This document shows, in pieces, positions 9,750 through 18,736 of a DNA stretch of 64,000 bases (its first letter is position 1; each line of letters opens with the position of its first letter). The DNA comes from Trichaptum fuscoviolaceum (Eukaryota > Basidiomycota > Agaricomycetes > Hymenochaetales > Trichaptaceae). The position numbers and the translations under genes are program-made. The DNA is taken from contig CAJSYZ010000009.1 of assembly GCA_910574455.1 (NCBI GenBank), positions 1,116,001-1,180,000 of the forward strand. The letters run 5' to 3'. The notes under the pieces are model-generated. The model worked only from the letters and a program-made list of their open reading frames with translations. It was not told the DNA's origin and did not search any database.

Positions 9750-11585
9750 GAACCAGCGCATTGAAACTCTCGAAGTCGCTGAAGTCGCTGTCCATTGTGT
9801 GCAATCTATCCATCGCCGGCTCGAACGATTTCCAGCTACGGGTCTTTAATTAACCCACGCGAAAGCGACTGCAATCGAGGCTTATTCTGACTATATTCAA
9901 TGCCTTGTTGTCCACCCAACACTTAGCATTGATATGAAAGTCAAGGCTTGGGACTAGGATGATCAGTGGAAGTGTATTTGGGTGCGTAAAACCACTGCTT
10001 TAAAATCAGACTCAGTCTAATTATCTTTGAGGATACTCGAAGGACACACGCACTACATCATGAACCTTGTATTCAACCCCAAGGATACCAACACCTTCGC
10101 CTCGTCTTGTCTTGACCGCACCGTGAAGATGTGGTCGATCGGCTCCTCGACGCCAAATTTCACCCGTGAGGCACATGAGAAGGGTGGCATAAGTTATGTC
10201 GACTTCTATCCCGGCGCAGACAAGCCGTATCTTGTCACGAGCGGTGACGACGAAAGGTCAAAATCTGGGACTACCTCAGCAATAGTTGTGTACAAGCGAC
10301 GGAGGGACACACCAACAACGTCTCGTTTGCCGTATTCCACCCTAGTCTTCCTTGATCGTCAGCGGTTCGGAGGATAGGACGATTAAGATTTGGAACTCAG
10401 GCACATACCGCCTAGAAATTACCTTAAGCAACGCATGGTGCATCGCCATCCGACCGCAGGGTGGAAGGAGGTTGGCGTAGGGTACGACGAAGGTGTGGTC
10501 GTGGTCAAACTTGGCCGTGACGAGCCTTCCACAAGCAAGTTTCCTCTCTTCATCCTAGACTTCTACACGCTAACATGGAATGATAGCCCAATATACCTGC
10601 TGGGCAACATCCCCGCTCACAACCGTGTTTATCTTGCCGATAAAGACATTAAAGTGTTCGGTTTCTCCCTGTCTTTGAACCTCACCGAGTATCAGAGTGC
10701 AATCCTGCGTGGGGATATGGAAGCTGCGGAGGAGATCCCGCCGACTGTACCGAAAGAGCAGCGGAGCAAAGTCGCGCGTTTCCTAGAAGCCCGAGGTACG
10801 TCTTTGATAACCATCGAATTCAGCAGAAAAACTGACTCAATCGTTCTCCTTTTCACAGATCTTAAGGAGCTCGCGTTACAGGTTACAACAGACCCTGATC
10901 ACAAGTTCGACCTCGCACTTCAACTCGACGATCTAGACGCGGCCCTGGAGATCGCACGTACAACACCCAAACACGAGGCGGAGTCGAAGTGGAAGGCTGT
11001 CGGTGACCGCGCGCTGGCCGTCTGGCGCTTCGACCTCGCACGGGAATGCTTTGAGTATGCAGGGGATCTGAGCGCTCTCATGCTCCTTCTGCTAGCGATA
11101 GGCGACCGGGATGGTCTCAAGAAACTCGCTGAGCAAGCCGGTGAGTATTCATACCGTTTTAAATAGCTCTTTAGGTTTCTGACGATTTATTGTAGAGGAG
11201 AAGGGCCAAAACAACCTTGCGTTCGCGAGTCGGCTGCAGCTCGGCGACACGACTGCATGCGTCGACCTGCTGGTGAAGACCGACAGAGCGCTAAAAGCTG
11301 CGCTCTTCGCTCGTACATTTGCGCCTAGGTATGTGATACATCTATTCAAAGGATGAAGAGGCTGTTTATTCCTTCCCTCAATACTCCTCGTAGCCTCGTC
11401 CCAAAGACCGTGAGTGCATGGCGGACAAATCTCGATTTAAAAGGCCGCAAAAAGATCGCGACAGCAATCGCATCACCCGAGGAAAACCCTGAGCTTTTCT
11501 CTGAAGGGTGGGCGGACGCACTAGAAAGAGAGAAGGTGATGGAAGCGCAGCAGGCTGGCATACAAGTGATCGGACATTCTGGTAC
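9750..11585 (+). pseudogene. SEC27: beta'-COP (COPI coat subunit) pseudogene, middle deleted
   Basis: Pieces match beta'-COP in order. Degraded WD40 repeats come first (EGHTHYIMNLVFNP, FASSCLDRTVKMW and AHEKGGISYVDFYPG at 10,027-10,260). GYDEGVVVVKLGRDEP follows at about 10,470, and then a jump to YLLGNIPAHNRVYLADKDI at about 10,590. The alpha-solenoid is next (VPKEQRSKVARFLEARG, TTDPDHKFDLALQLDDLD, ECFEYAGDLSALMLL, LARTFAPR-like). About 250 residues between the KLGRDEP and YLLG segments are missing. Three introns remain in the 3' half (about 10,797-10,858, 11,140-11,194 and 11,329-11,394). Stops and frameshifts occur in the first half. beta'-COP is an essential vesicle coat protein; this copy cannot make it. 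Confidence 0.88.
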
Positions 11586-11685
11586 GTGTCCCATTTTACC
11601 TGCTGCACACTGCAAATACTCATATTACAACGTCTTTTGGAGGCTCGAGGTTACCCGGAAAACGCATGATCCTCACGTATTTTAG

Positions 11686-13855
11686 CAGAGGTGATGATCC
11701 TACGCATGTCCCACCCATCCCCGAATGCGCGCGAATACAACATGGCCCTCGGCTTACTCCTCTTGTCTCATGCCCCCGGACAACGGATTACCGTTACGCT
11801 GGAGACGTACAATGAGACGCTCACTCGTCAGATTACGCCCAATGTTCGCACCTACAAGACTATGATTCTGGCATTGTGCGAGTGTGACAAGGAGGTCCAA
11901 CGAGTCATCGGTCAGCTCGAATGGCGGCAAAGGCGGCGTGAATTTAATGCCAAGAGAGACACGTTGGATTTCCCAGAATTGGAGCAGGTTCAATTGCTTC
12001 GTAGGGAAGATGACTTTAAAGGAAATCTATCATGTTCTCCTCCGTTCTTGCGCGCTTCATGGCAATGTCGACGCTGCAGTTCGTATCTGGACCCATATCG
12101 AAGACATCACCCATTTCCAACCCGATGCGATGTGCTATTTCCACCTGCTGAGTACCTACGTGTCTACCAGCTACATAGAATCAGCAAAAGACGTGTTCAC
12201 GGAATTCCGTTTGGCCTCAGCCGAAGGTCGCGTCTCCTAGGACGTTGCAGAAGGCGTCGAGGATCTATCGACGCACATTCTTAGCGACGACGTACGCCCC
12301 GGACAGGCACGTGCCGCGCAAATGCTCGTGTGGATAAAGATGGTCGAGGCATAATTCCTCGCGAAACAACCCGTCAAGGCTATCGCACTTCTCGAGGAAA
12401 TGATGGACGCGAAAGCAAGCGTTCTGTTCGGCCCGGCCGATGTACCCCCTCCTTGCACAGCGGTCTATACTGCCTCATTACGGGTTTATACGGAACAATG
12501 ATATACACTTGGCCCTCGCGTGGTTCGATCGGATGCTGAAGCAGGACACAGTCGCCGCGCACGCTTTGGAACTTTCGCTGCGCACACCGCGCCCCAATCA
12601 AGCAGCCTGGAACACAATTCTCGAAACACTGGCCAAGGAGAAGATGCTTCCCGAACTCAACCGTCTATACCGCACTCTGCTGGATGTTGCCGATCGCGAC
12701 TGCTTGCATATCAGCGACTACGACCGGATCGCCGTCTTCAAGCTCAATGTTGAACATCTCCGTCGCCATCCTGATCTTCATAAGGAGGAGTTCGATGAGA
12801 CCGTGTCTTACCTCCTCGACCGGGTGCTCAATCTGGAATACCGCGCAGGTGCCATCCCGTATTCGCTCGGGCGCAGCCACCACGAGTCGTTCATCGCCTT
12901 CCTCGGCGTCTTGGCCCAGCGCGGTCGCTACGCCGACGCCTTGCAGCTTCTAGAGAAGTTTGTCCAGTCAGGCGTGCAGTTCCTCGACGACGCGAGGGCG
13001 TCTGGCGAGCTCGATGCGCAGATGATCGACAGCAGACTGCGAGGCCTGCAGTTGGCACTGCACAGCGCGATGCACAGAGTCCTCCTTATCAAGGACAAGG
13101 ATGGGAATTACCGCACTCATGCGTTAGAATTCGTCACTCGCATCGGCTCAGTCATGACTGGATTGGATTTGCTTCGCGCATGCACGTCGATCTTGCAGGC
13201 TTTCAGCGCAGCTTCGCCAAAGGAGATGTCCGGTCTATCCACGCAACAATGGTCCTTCTTATCCAATGTAGTGGCCGCATACGTCGAACTTCAGACCAGA
13301 GGTGTCGTCGAAAAGATGAGGAACGGTATAGCAAAGGATTTCAGCGTCAAAGATCTGACAGACTTCTTCACCGACGTTGGGAAAGCGGGTGTACAACCTC
13401 AGACGCTGGGCGAAGACGTCTCTCGTAGAATTATCGCATCAGTGCTGCTGAAGTATGGAAAGAGCGGTGCGCGCGAGATCGTCGCAAAGGTTCGAAATGG
13501 AATGCCTTCCTACACAGCAATCAGGCCATTGCAGCTGAAATCGCTTCTGAGGTGGAACTTGAGGTTGCAGAGCTGCGGCCCGCCAAACTCGATCAGTTCT
13601 TCAGCCGCAGCGTCGATGAGTACTACCCTATAAACCCGGAGGTGACACCCCACATCGCTACGAATATGGTGCCGCCAACGACACTTTCCCCATGCCTAAC
13701 GTGGCTGGCCGACTGATAGCTACCTTCGGGCGCATGAACGACACGTAGAAGGTGAACAGGCTGTACCGGGACGGACAGCACGTGCTGAAGGCTCTCGAGA
13801 GCAACAAAGAGAAGCAGTCCATGGGCTGGTATTTGATCGAAGACACTATGATAAT
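11686..13855 (+). pseudogene. Pentatricopeptide (PPR)-like protein pseudogene
   Basis: This follows the beta'-COP piece on the same strand. Repeat-like helices occur in several frames: MILALCECDKEVQRVIGQL, YHVLLRSCALHGNVDAAVRI, YFHLLSTYVSTSYIESAKDV, a long intact piece at 12,440-13,560 (NQAAWNTILETLAKEKMLPE, FIAFLGVLAQRGRYADALQL), then AELRPAKLDQFFSRSVDEYY and GRLIATFGRMND. These are typical of fungal mitochondrial PPR proteins, which bind organelle RNA. At least four frame changes and an in-frame stop break the gene. The largest open piece (12,440-13,633) is still over 370 codons, so decay is moderate. Confidence 0.7.
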
Positions 13856-15420
13856 CGTTGTATCGTAGCTTAAAAAATAGAACCCCTTCTGATGCTAATG
13901 TTAAGACAATTGTGAGAAAATGTAGCTCATATAACCTTCATACAAATAACTATCTGACTGGTATGTGAATACAGTAGATTTTAAGACTCTTATACTTGAT
14001 TCTAGCTGTATTTAATAACTACATCAGACTGATAGCTTCACTATAATCTAATTACCAGAATGCTGTCAGTACGACGGAGGCCTTGTCGGATGGCAGCATG
14101 ATGATATCAGATGATATGCTGCCGTCTGCATGGCAGCTCCCTGATATTGCTAAATCGGGATGACAGCCGATTATATACGCTGGCATTGTCCGAAATCGGC
14201 TATCATTTTGAAGCCCTTTTGGTGATGAACCTCTCGATTGCATTGCGACTCCTCTTTGAGCTCACCATTGTCTCCTGGTTGAAGTTCGCGGAAATCAACA
14301 CCACTCTCATTATCCCGAGCGCCATCCCGAGACTCCCGCCTTCGCTCGAAAGGAACAACACTCACTGTCCTGTCGACCGCTATGAACGACCAACACTTCT
14401 ACCGCAATTGCGACAAGGCTTTGCGCAAGAGTCAGTGATTCCTCCCTCACGAGCTGCGGCCATGTGTCCTAGAGGTTGCGAGGCACGTCTGGCACAACCA
14501 TGTATTGCCTTCAAAGCGTCTGGACTCTGCGCTTGCAATCTGCGGGTGCGAGCCCCATTCCCGCAGCTCTCACTATTTCAAGTTCCCGCGGACGATTGGG
14601 GAACGGGCGACCACGAATGGCGTCACCCTTACACACACCTGTGCTACTCTACCACTCTCTGCATCGATATGGCTCGTCTTTGGAATCGCTTTCAATTCCA
14701 TCAGGCACGACAATTGCGCCGGGAGTGACATCCATACACACCTGCGACTGCTTACGGGAATTCAAGGTCGAAAATCCCTTACCGACATGCCAGCATGGCA
14801 CTGCTGGATGAAGTTGCACCCAGTGCCATGCAGGAGCCTCCGTTTCTGACGCTTTTCCGCACATCCACTGGTTGAATTCCGCTCTAACTTGGAGGATATG
14901 TTGGTGGAACTGGGTAGATTGGTTGGGCGAAGTTTCAGGGCTATCGGTGCAGTACTTGTCGCTCTACATCACTTTTAGTGCTCACCATCTTGGCATTGAG
15001 TCACCCCCTCATTCCTCAACATCCATCGATTCGTTCCCAATCTCCTTGCGTACACACGTTGTTCTACACTAGGACACACACCTCACGAAGTTTCGAATGT
15101 GTTAGAGACGATCTGGGGCTTTGAGACTGTGATCAGTGCCAGACCTCACCCTCACCATACATTTTCGCCTCTCTTCGACGATTGCGAAGCAACTACTGGG
15201 CCGATTTCTGCGCGCAAGACACCATTCTCTTCTGCCAGTCGCACCCTTTCCATACGTGCAACAATCGCGCCGATCAGCTGAGTTTTGAGCTCACGGCGGT
15301 CTTGTTGGTTCGACATCACCACCACCACACCTTCCCCCTTTTGGCCGAAAAGATCGCCCATAACTTGGGATCGATTCGCGCCTTCACAAACTCGAAACCA
15401 CCCCCATCTGCGTCTGCCTC

Positions 15421-15673
15421 AGGGCTTTCCTATCGCCCAACTCCCGCCTGAATCGATGCAAAACTCATCAATCGCCGGCAACATCTTCGGGACAACATTC
15501 ATGCCATTGCCGTGCCCGAACCGTCGAAAACATTACCCATAACTCGGGCTTGATTCAAGCCTTCGCAAAACTAAGGGCACCTTCGTCTTCATCTTCTCGA
15601 GGGCTTCTCTACTGCTCAAACTTTGCTGGGATCGACACAGAACTCGTCAATCGCCGGCAACATCTTCGGGACA
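15421..15673 (+). repeat. Two copies of a 74-bp unit, 179 bp apart
   Basis: Copies at 15,421-15,494 and 15,600-15,673 share AATCGCCGGCAACATCTTCG and diverge toward their left ends. The spacer also shows similarity to sequence left of the first copy, suggesting a decayed 179-bp tandem duplication. Confidence 0.7.
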
Positions 15674-15995
15674 GCTGGGGTAGTAGCGACAGTTGATAGC
15701 TTGCCGCCTGTACACCCCATTCGGGCTGCACTTTCACCTGTTGTTGCTCACTCTGGTTCGTCCTTTGACTTGCCCATATCTCTTATCCACGGAGGAGATT
15801 TGCTTGCGCAATCTAAGACAACACACCCTTTCCATGGTATCTGTGGCCTTCCCTCTTGGATAACAACCGGCTCTGTCATTTGTTGGAGAACATTCCGACA
15901 TATCTTTCCTCATCACAACATTTGTTGATGAGCTTCTGTCCGTCATATTTGCGCGCGCGCAGACGGGACCTTGGCCTCGACGGGGCTCGGCCGTT

Positions 15996-16008
15996 AAGGG
16001 GGGGCAAC
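15996..16008 (+). promoter_or_regulatory. Polypurine tract of element C
   Basis: AAGGGGGGGCAAC immediately before the 3' LTR start, the expected primer for plus-strand DNA. It shows that 16,009 is a real retroelement 3' LTR. Confidence 0.75.
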
Positions 16009-16791
16009 TGTCACGACGTGACATAACCCTTCCCCCTTCGGGGCGCATCCCGGGGATTTCCCCAAATCACGCTTGGGATATCTTGCCCTCGGGAAATATC
16101 CCGGGGCATTTCCTTCGGGATCTCTCCCTTTCGGGATTTATCCCGGGGTTCTACCCTATGGACTTCCCCAAAGTCCCTTTTCCCTCTTCCTCATGTCTCC
16201 CTCATGTTCCCTCACCTGTTTTCCTCATTCCTCCTTCATTACTCCGATTTTCCAATGTTCTACACATGTCCTGTCACTCCTTTGTTATTCCTTTCCATTT
16301 CCTGCCTTAGCTCTACATGTGCAAGGCCTCATTGTCTACCGCATTGCCCGCATCCCCGATTTTCCCACGCTTCCGGAATCCCGGTATCTCTGTCCTTTCT
16401 CTATATAAACCCATAGCATTTGTACATAGATACCTTGACTCGAATATCATAAGTCTTTGGGCCTAGCTAGTGGCCAGGCTTTCGAGATCCACCATGCCTT
16501 CGTCTTGTCTCCAAATCTAGCTTGCTTGTTGTCTAGTGCTCTAGACTATCTTTTGTGTTTGACCCGGACGTCTCGAGCCTTGCGCGGGAGCACCCCGAAG
16601 TCCCCTCGTCGTCGGTCACCCTTGTCGGATGCCGGAAGCCCCGGATCCTGGTTATACTCGTCTCTCGTCTCTGTTCTCTTTGCTTCGCTCTTAGATTCGA
16701 TCTCGCAGGACATCATGTCTTGATAGGCATGATCTCATTTGTTTACGATAGACAAGACGCCACAAGGCATGCATCGGGTCCAAGCCTGACA
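16009..16791 (+). repeat. Element C 3' LTR (complete, 783 bp)
   Basis: It starts TGTCACGACG, ends CCTGACA, with a TATATAA box near 16,403 and the target copy CAACC after it. The first 590 bp read identical to the left LTR. Confidence 0.9.
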
Positions 16792-16796
16792 CAACC

Positions 16797-17438
16797 ATGC
16801 ACGCATACACACACTCATTTACGACGACCCGCCACGGCACACGTACATTCACTTATCAACATACACTCATTAATCCGCTAGTACCTCAAGGTGACGACCC
16901 GCAACAGTCTGGCATACCTAGTCTGGCTAGTCGCGGCCCCGGACCGGACGCTGACGTCCATGGACAGGCCGTAGCCATCTGGAGAGATGGGATAGACATG
17001 CCTAGCAGTGCGGTTGTAGCATGTATCGTTTGTAGTAGATAGGTGCGCATTGCGCAAGGACACTTAGCGTAGATTAACTATACAGTCTTTACGAAGTAGA
17101 TAAATAGCTGTAGGCATCGTAAGGAGCACCCCACTTTTAACCTCTTGTGGAGTGCTTCCTTAGGTGCGATCTCTCTCTTTTCTCCTGTGTAGTTAGTTGC
17201 GCAATACTTACTTGTGGAGTGCTTCCTTAGGGATCCGCTTACTTGACGTTCAAAGCAGTGAAGAGTCCTAGCTGGCCTTGAGAATCCCGCGACGCGCCTG
17301 GATAGAATCCCGCGCGTTTCCCGCCTGAATTCCCACGCTCGTTCCCAGTCGCGAATCCAGATTCCCGAACGCGGGTTCTTGTCGCGAATTCCAGTTTCCC
17401 GAAACTGTTTCCCGCTACAATTCCCGACGGTTGTAACA
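16797..17438 (+). repeat. Gypsy A 5' LTR, second part, with promoter
   Basis: The remaining 642 bp of the 5' LTR after the second CAACC copy (16,792-16,796). A TATA-like ATAAATAG lies near 17,099-17,106, and about 30 bp later comes ACTTTTAACCT (17,133-17,143), the likely RNA 5' end (see the self-priming finding). CTTGTGGAGTGCTTCC occurs twice after it, at 17,144 and 17,211. It differs from the 3' LTR at five sites in this part, all CpG. Confidence 0.92.
17133..17143 (+). promoter_or_regulatory. Gypsy A predicted RNA 5' end (self-priming partner)
   Basis: ACTTTTAACCT, about 30 bp after a TATA-like box. It pairs with 10 of 11 bases of AGGTCAAAAGT just downstream of the LTR. The start of transcription is inferred from this pairing and from the parallel in Gypsy B. 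Confidence 0.65.
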
Positions 17439-17440
17439 TT

Positions 17441-17451
17441 AGGTCAAAAGT
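17441..17451 (+). promoter_or_regulatory. Gypsy A primer-binding site (self-priming type)
   Basis: AGGTCAAAAGT begins 2 nt after the 5' LTR. No tRNA 3' end that I recall matches. It is complementary to 17,133-17,143 with one mismatch, as in the Tf1/sushi group. Confidence 0.7.
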
Positions 17452-17527
17452 CCTGGCTCACCGCCGCTCGGACTCGACACCCTCACGCTCTTTACTTCTA
17501 CCCCCGCACCCGTACCGCCGACCAGCG

Positions 17528-18736
17528 ATGTCGTCCCACCAGGAATGGGGAGGACTCGCAGATACCTTCGCTTTCCCGTCCCCGAGCTCCTCGATGGAGG
17601 AAGACAAACTCCAGCCCATCCTTGATCGCCTCGACACCCTCGAAAAACGCTACTCCAAGCTAGTCAACGAACACAATCAGGTTCAGAACACAGTCGCCCA
17701 GCTCAAGCACGCCAACCGGGCGTTAGAAGCCCAAATCGCGAGCCAGCCCGCCTCCCCGTCTGGGGGTGGAGCAGGGCTCAAGATGAAGCTTCCCGACACC
17801 TTCAAAGGCGAACGAGCCAAGCTGGAAAACTGGATTCACCAGATTAAGCTCTACCTGTTCGGACAACATCCGGGGCTGGATGAAACCCGCAAGGTCGCAT
17901 TCGCCCTGATGCTACTGCGGGGACCGGCGCAAGACTGGGCACGACCCATTCTAGATCGACTCCAGGACATCCCGACACCGCCAGAAGCCGCCAGCCTGGA
18001 GGCCCTGTTCACCGCCCTTCGCGCCTCTTACGGAGAAATCGATGCAGACAAAGCCGCAGCCGACAAGCTGATGTGCCTACGCCAGACAGGAACGGTTGCC
18101 GAGTTTGCGTCGCAATTCCGTGCCCTCCAAGCCCTCACCGGGTGGCCCAAGGACGCGACGACGGATGTCATCTACCTCGACATGTTCCGGAAGGGACTCA
18201 AAGACCAGGTTCGCCAGCACATCGCCAGCACAGAGGCGAAGGATATGAAATTCGATGCCTACGTCAATTGGGTTTCCGAGACGGACGAGAAGCTAAGGCT
18301 CGCACACGCCTATGGACCAGTATCGAAGCCAGCGGCTACGCCCCGAAGCAATCCCGGCACTACTAGTTCAGCTCCGCGTACGATCCCGACTGCGGGCGCA
18401 AGCTCGACGAAGGATCCCAACGCAATGGAGATTGACAGGGTGCGCCGGGAGCGCAGGAGTAAGGGACTATGCTACTACTGCGGAGAGAAAGACCATTTGG
18501 TGAGCGATTGCCCAACGCGACCGCCATCCCGAAACCTAAAGGCTACGAAATCCACGTCCCCGTCGAGCCCATCGCCCCCCGCGCTCCAGTCGTTCGAAGA
18601 AACGCTCAAACGTATGGCGGAACAGTACGTCCAGAATGTGCAGCAGTCCGTGCTACAGAACGCATTCGCCGCCATGACGCCCGCCGCCAAGAACGTTCAC
18701 AATCCCGAAGCCCCGCCCCCAGCGGATTTTCAGTAG
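17528..18736 (+). CDS. Gypsy A Gag
   Basis: 402 residues, intact. An N-terminal coiled-coil segment (LDRLDTLEKRYSKLVNEHN) is followed by the retrotransposon Gag fold (MKLPDTFKGERAKLENWIHQ, ALMLLRGPAQDWARP, FASQFRALQALTGW) and one CCHC knuckle, CYYCGEKDHLVSDC, near residue 315. It forms the particle that packages element RNA. The start was taken at the first ATG after the primer site, followed by SSHQEWGG. The reading frame ends TAG at 18,734, just after a slippery heptamer that would lead to pol. Confidence 0.92.
   Translation: MSSHQEWGGLADTFAFPSPSSSMEEDKLQPILDRLDTLEKRYSKLVNEHNQVQNTVAQLKHANRALEAQIASQPASPSGGGAGLKMKLPDTFKGERAKLENWIHQIKLYLFGQHPGLDETRKVAFALMLLRGPAQDWARPILDRLQDIPTPPEAASLEALFTALRASYGEIDADKAAADKLMCLRQTGTVAEFASQFRALQALTGWPKDATTDVIYLDMFRKGLKDQVRQHIASTEAKDMKFDAYVNWVSETDEKLRLAHAYGPVSKPAATPRSNPGTTSSAPRTIPTAGASSTKDPNAMEIDRVRRERRSKGLCYYCGEKDHLVSDCPTRPPSRNLKATKSTSPSSPSPPALQSFEETLKRMAEQYVQNVQQSVLQNAFAAMTPAAKNVHNPEAPPPADFQ
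18724..18730 (+). promoter_or_regulatory. Gypsy A -1 frameshift site (GGATTTT)
   Basis: In the gag frame the bases read G GAT TTT, 3 codons before the gag stop. Slipping back one base enters the open pol frame, in which the protease lies. GGATTTT is a known -1 heptamer in dianthovirus RNA. Gypsy B has GGGTTTT at the same place. Confidence 0.6.

Larger units (their letters stand above)
13856..16008. other. Right interior of element C, no identified gene
   Basis: About 2.15 kb without a recognised product. It holds an imperfect palindrome near 14,090-14,135 (GGCAGCAT...ATGCTGCC), the duplicated 74-bp unit listed separately, and a minus-strand frame (15,152-15,361) with a heptad-like, charged stretch (MERVRLAEENGVLRAEI) that could be a coiled-coil fragment. 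The last 13 bp are the polypurine tract of element C. Confidence 0.45.
5049..16791 (+). mobile_element. Element C: LTR element with host-gene cargo, inside Gypsy A 5' LTR
   Basis: The left LTR starts TGTCACGACG at 5049, the right LTR ends CCTGACA at 16,791, and CAACC flanks both (5044-5048 and 16,792-16,796). The uninterrupted site is seen in the Gypsy A 3' LTR (GCAACCATGC). A polypurine tract (AAGGGGGGGCAAC) directly precedes the right LTR at 16,009. No gag or pol of this element was recognised between the LTRs. The interior instead holds an inverted-repeat element and decayed pieces of at least four host genes. Either a non-autonomous element mobilised this cargo, or later insertions and deletions replaced its interior. 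Confidence 0.78.
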
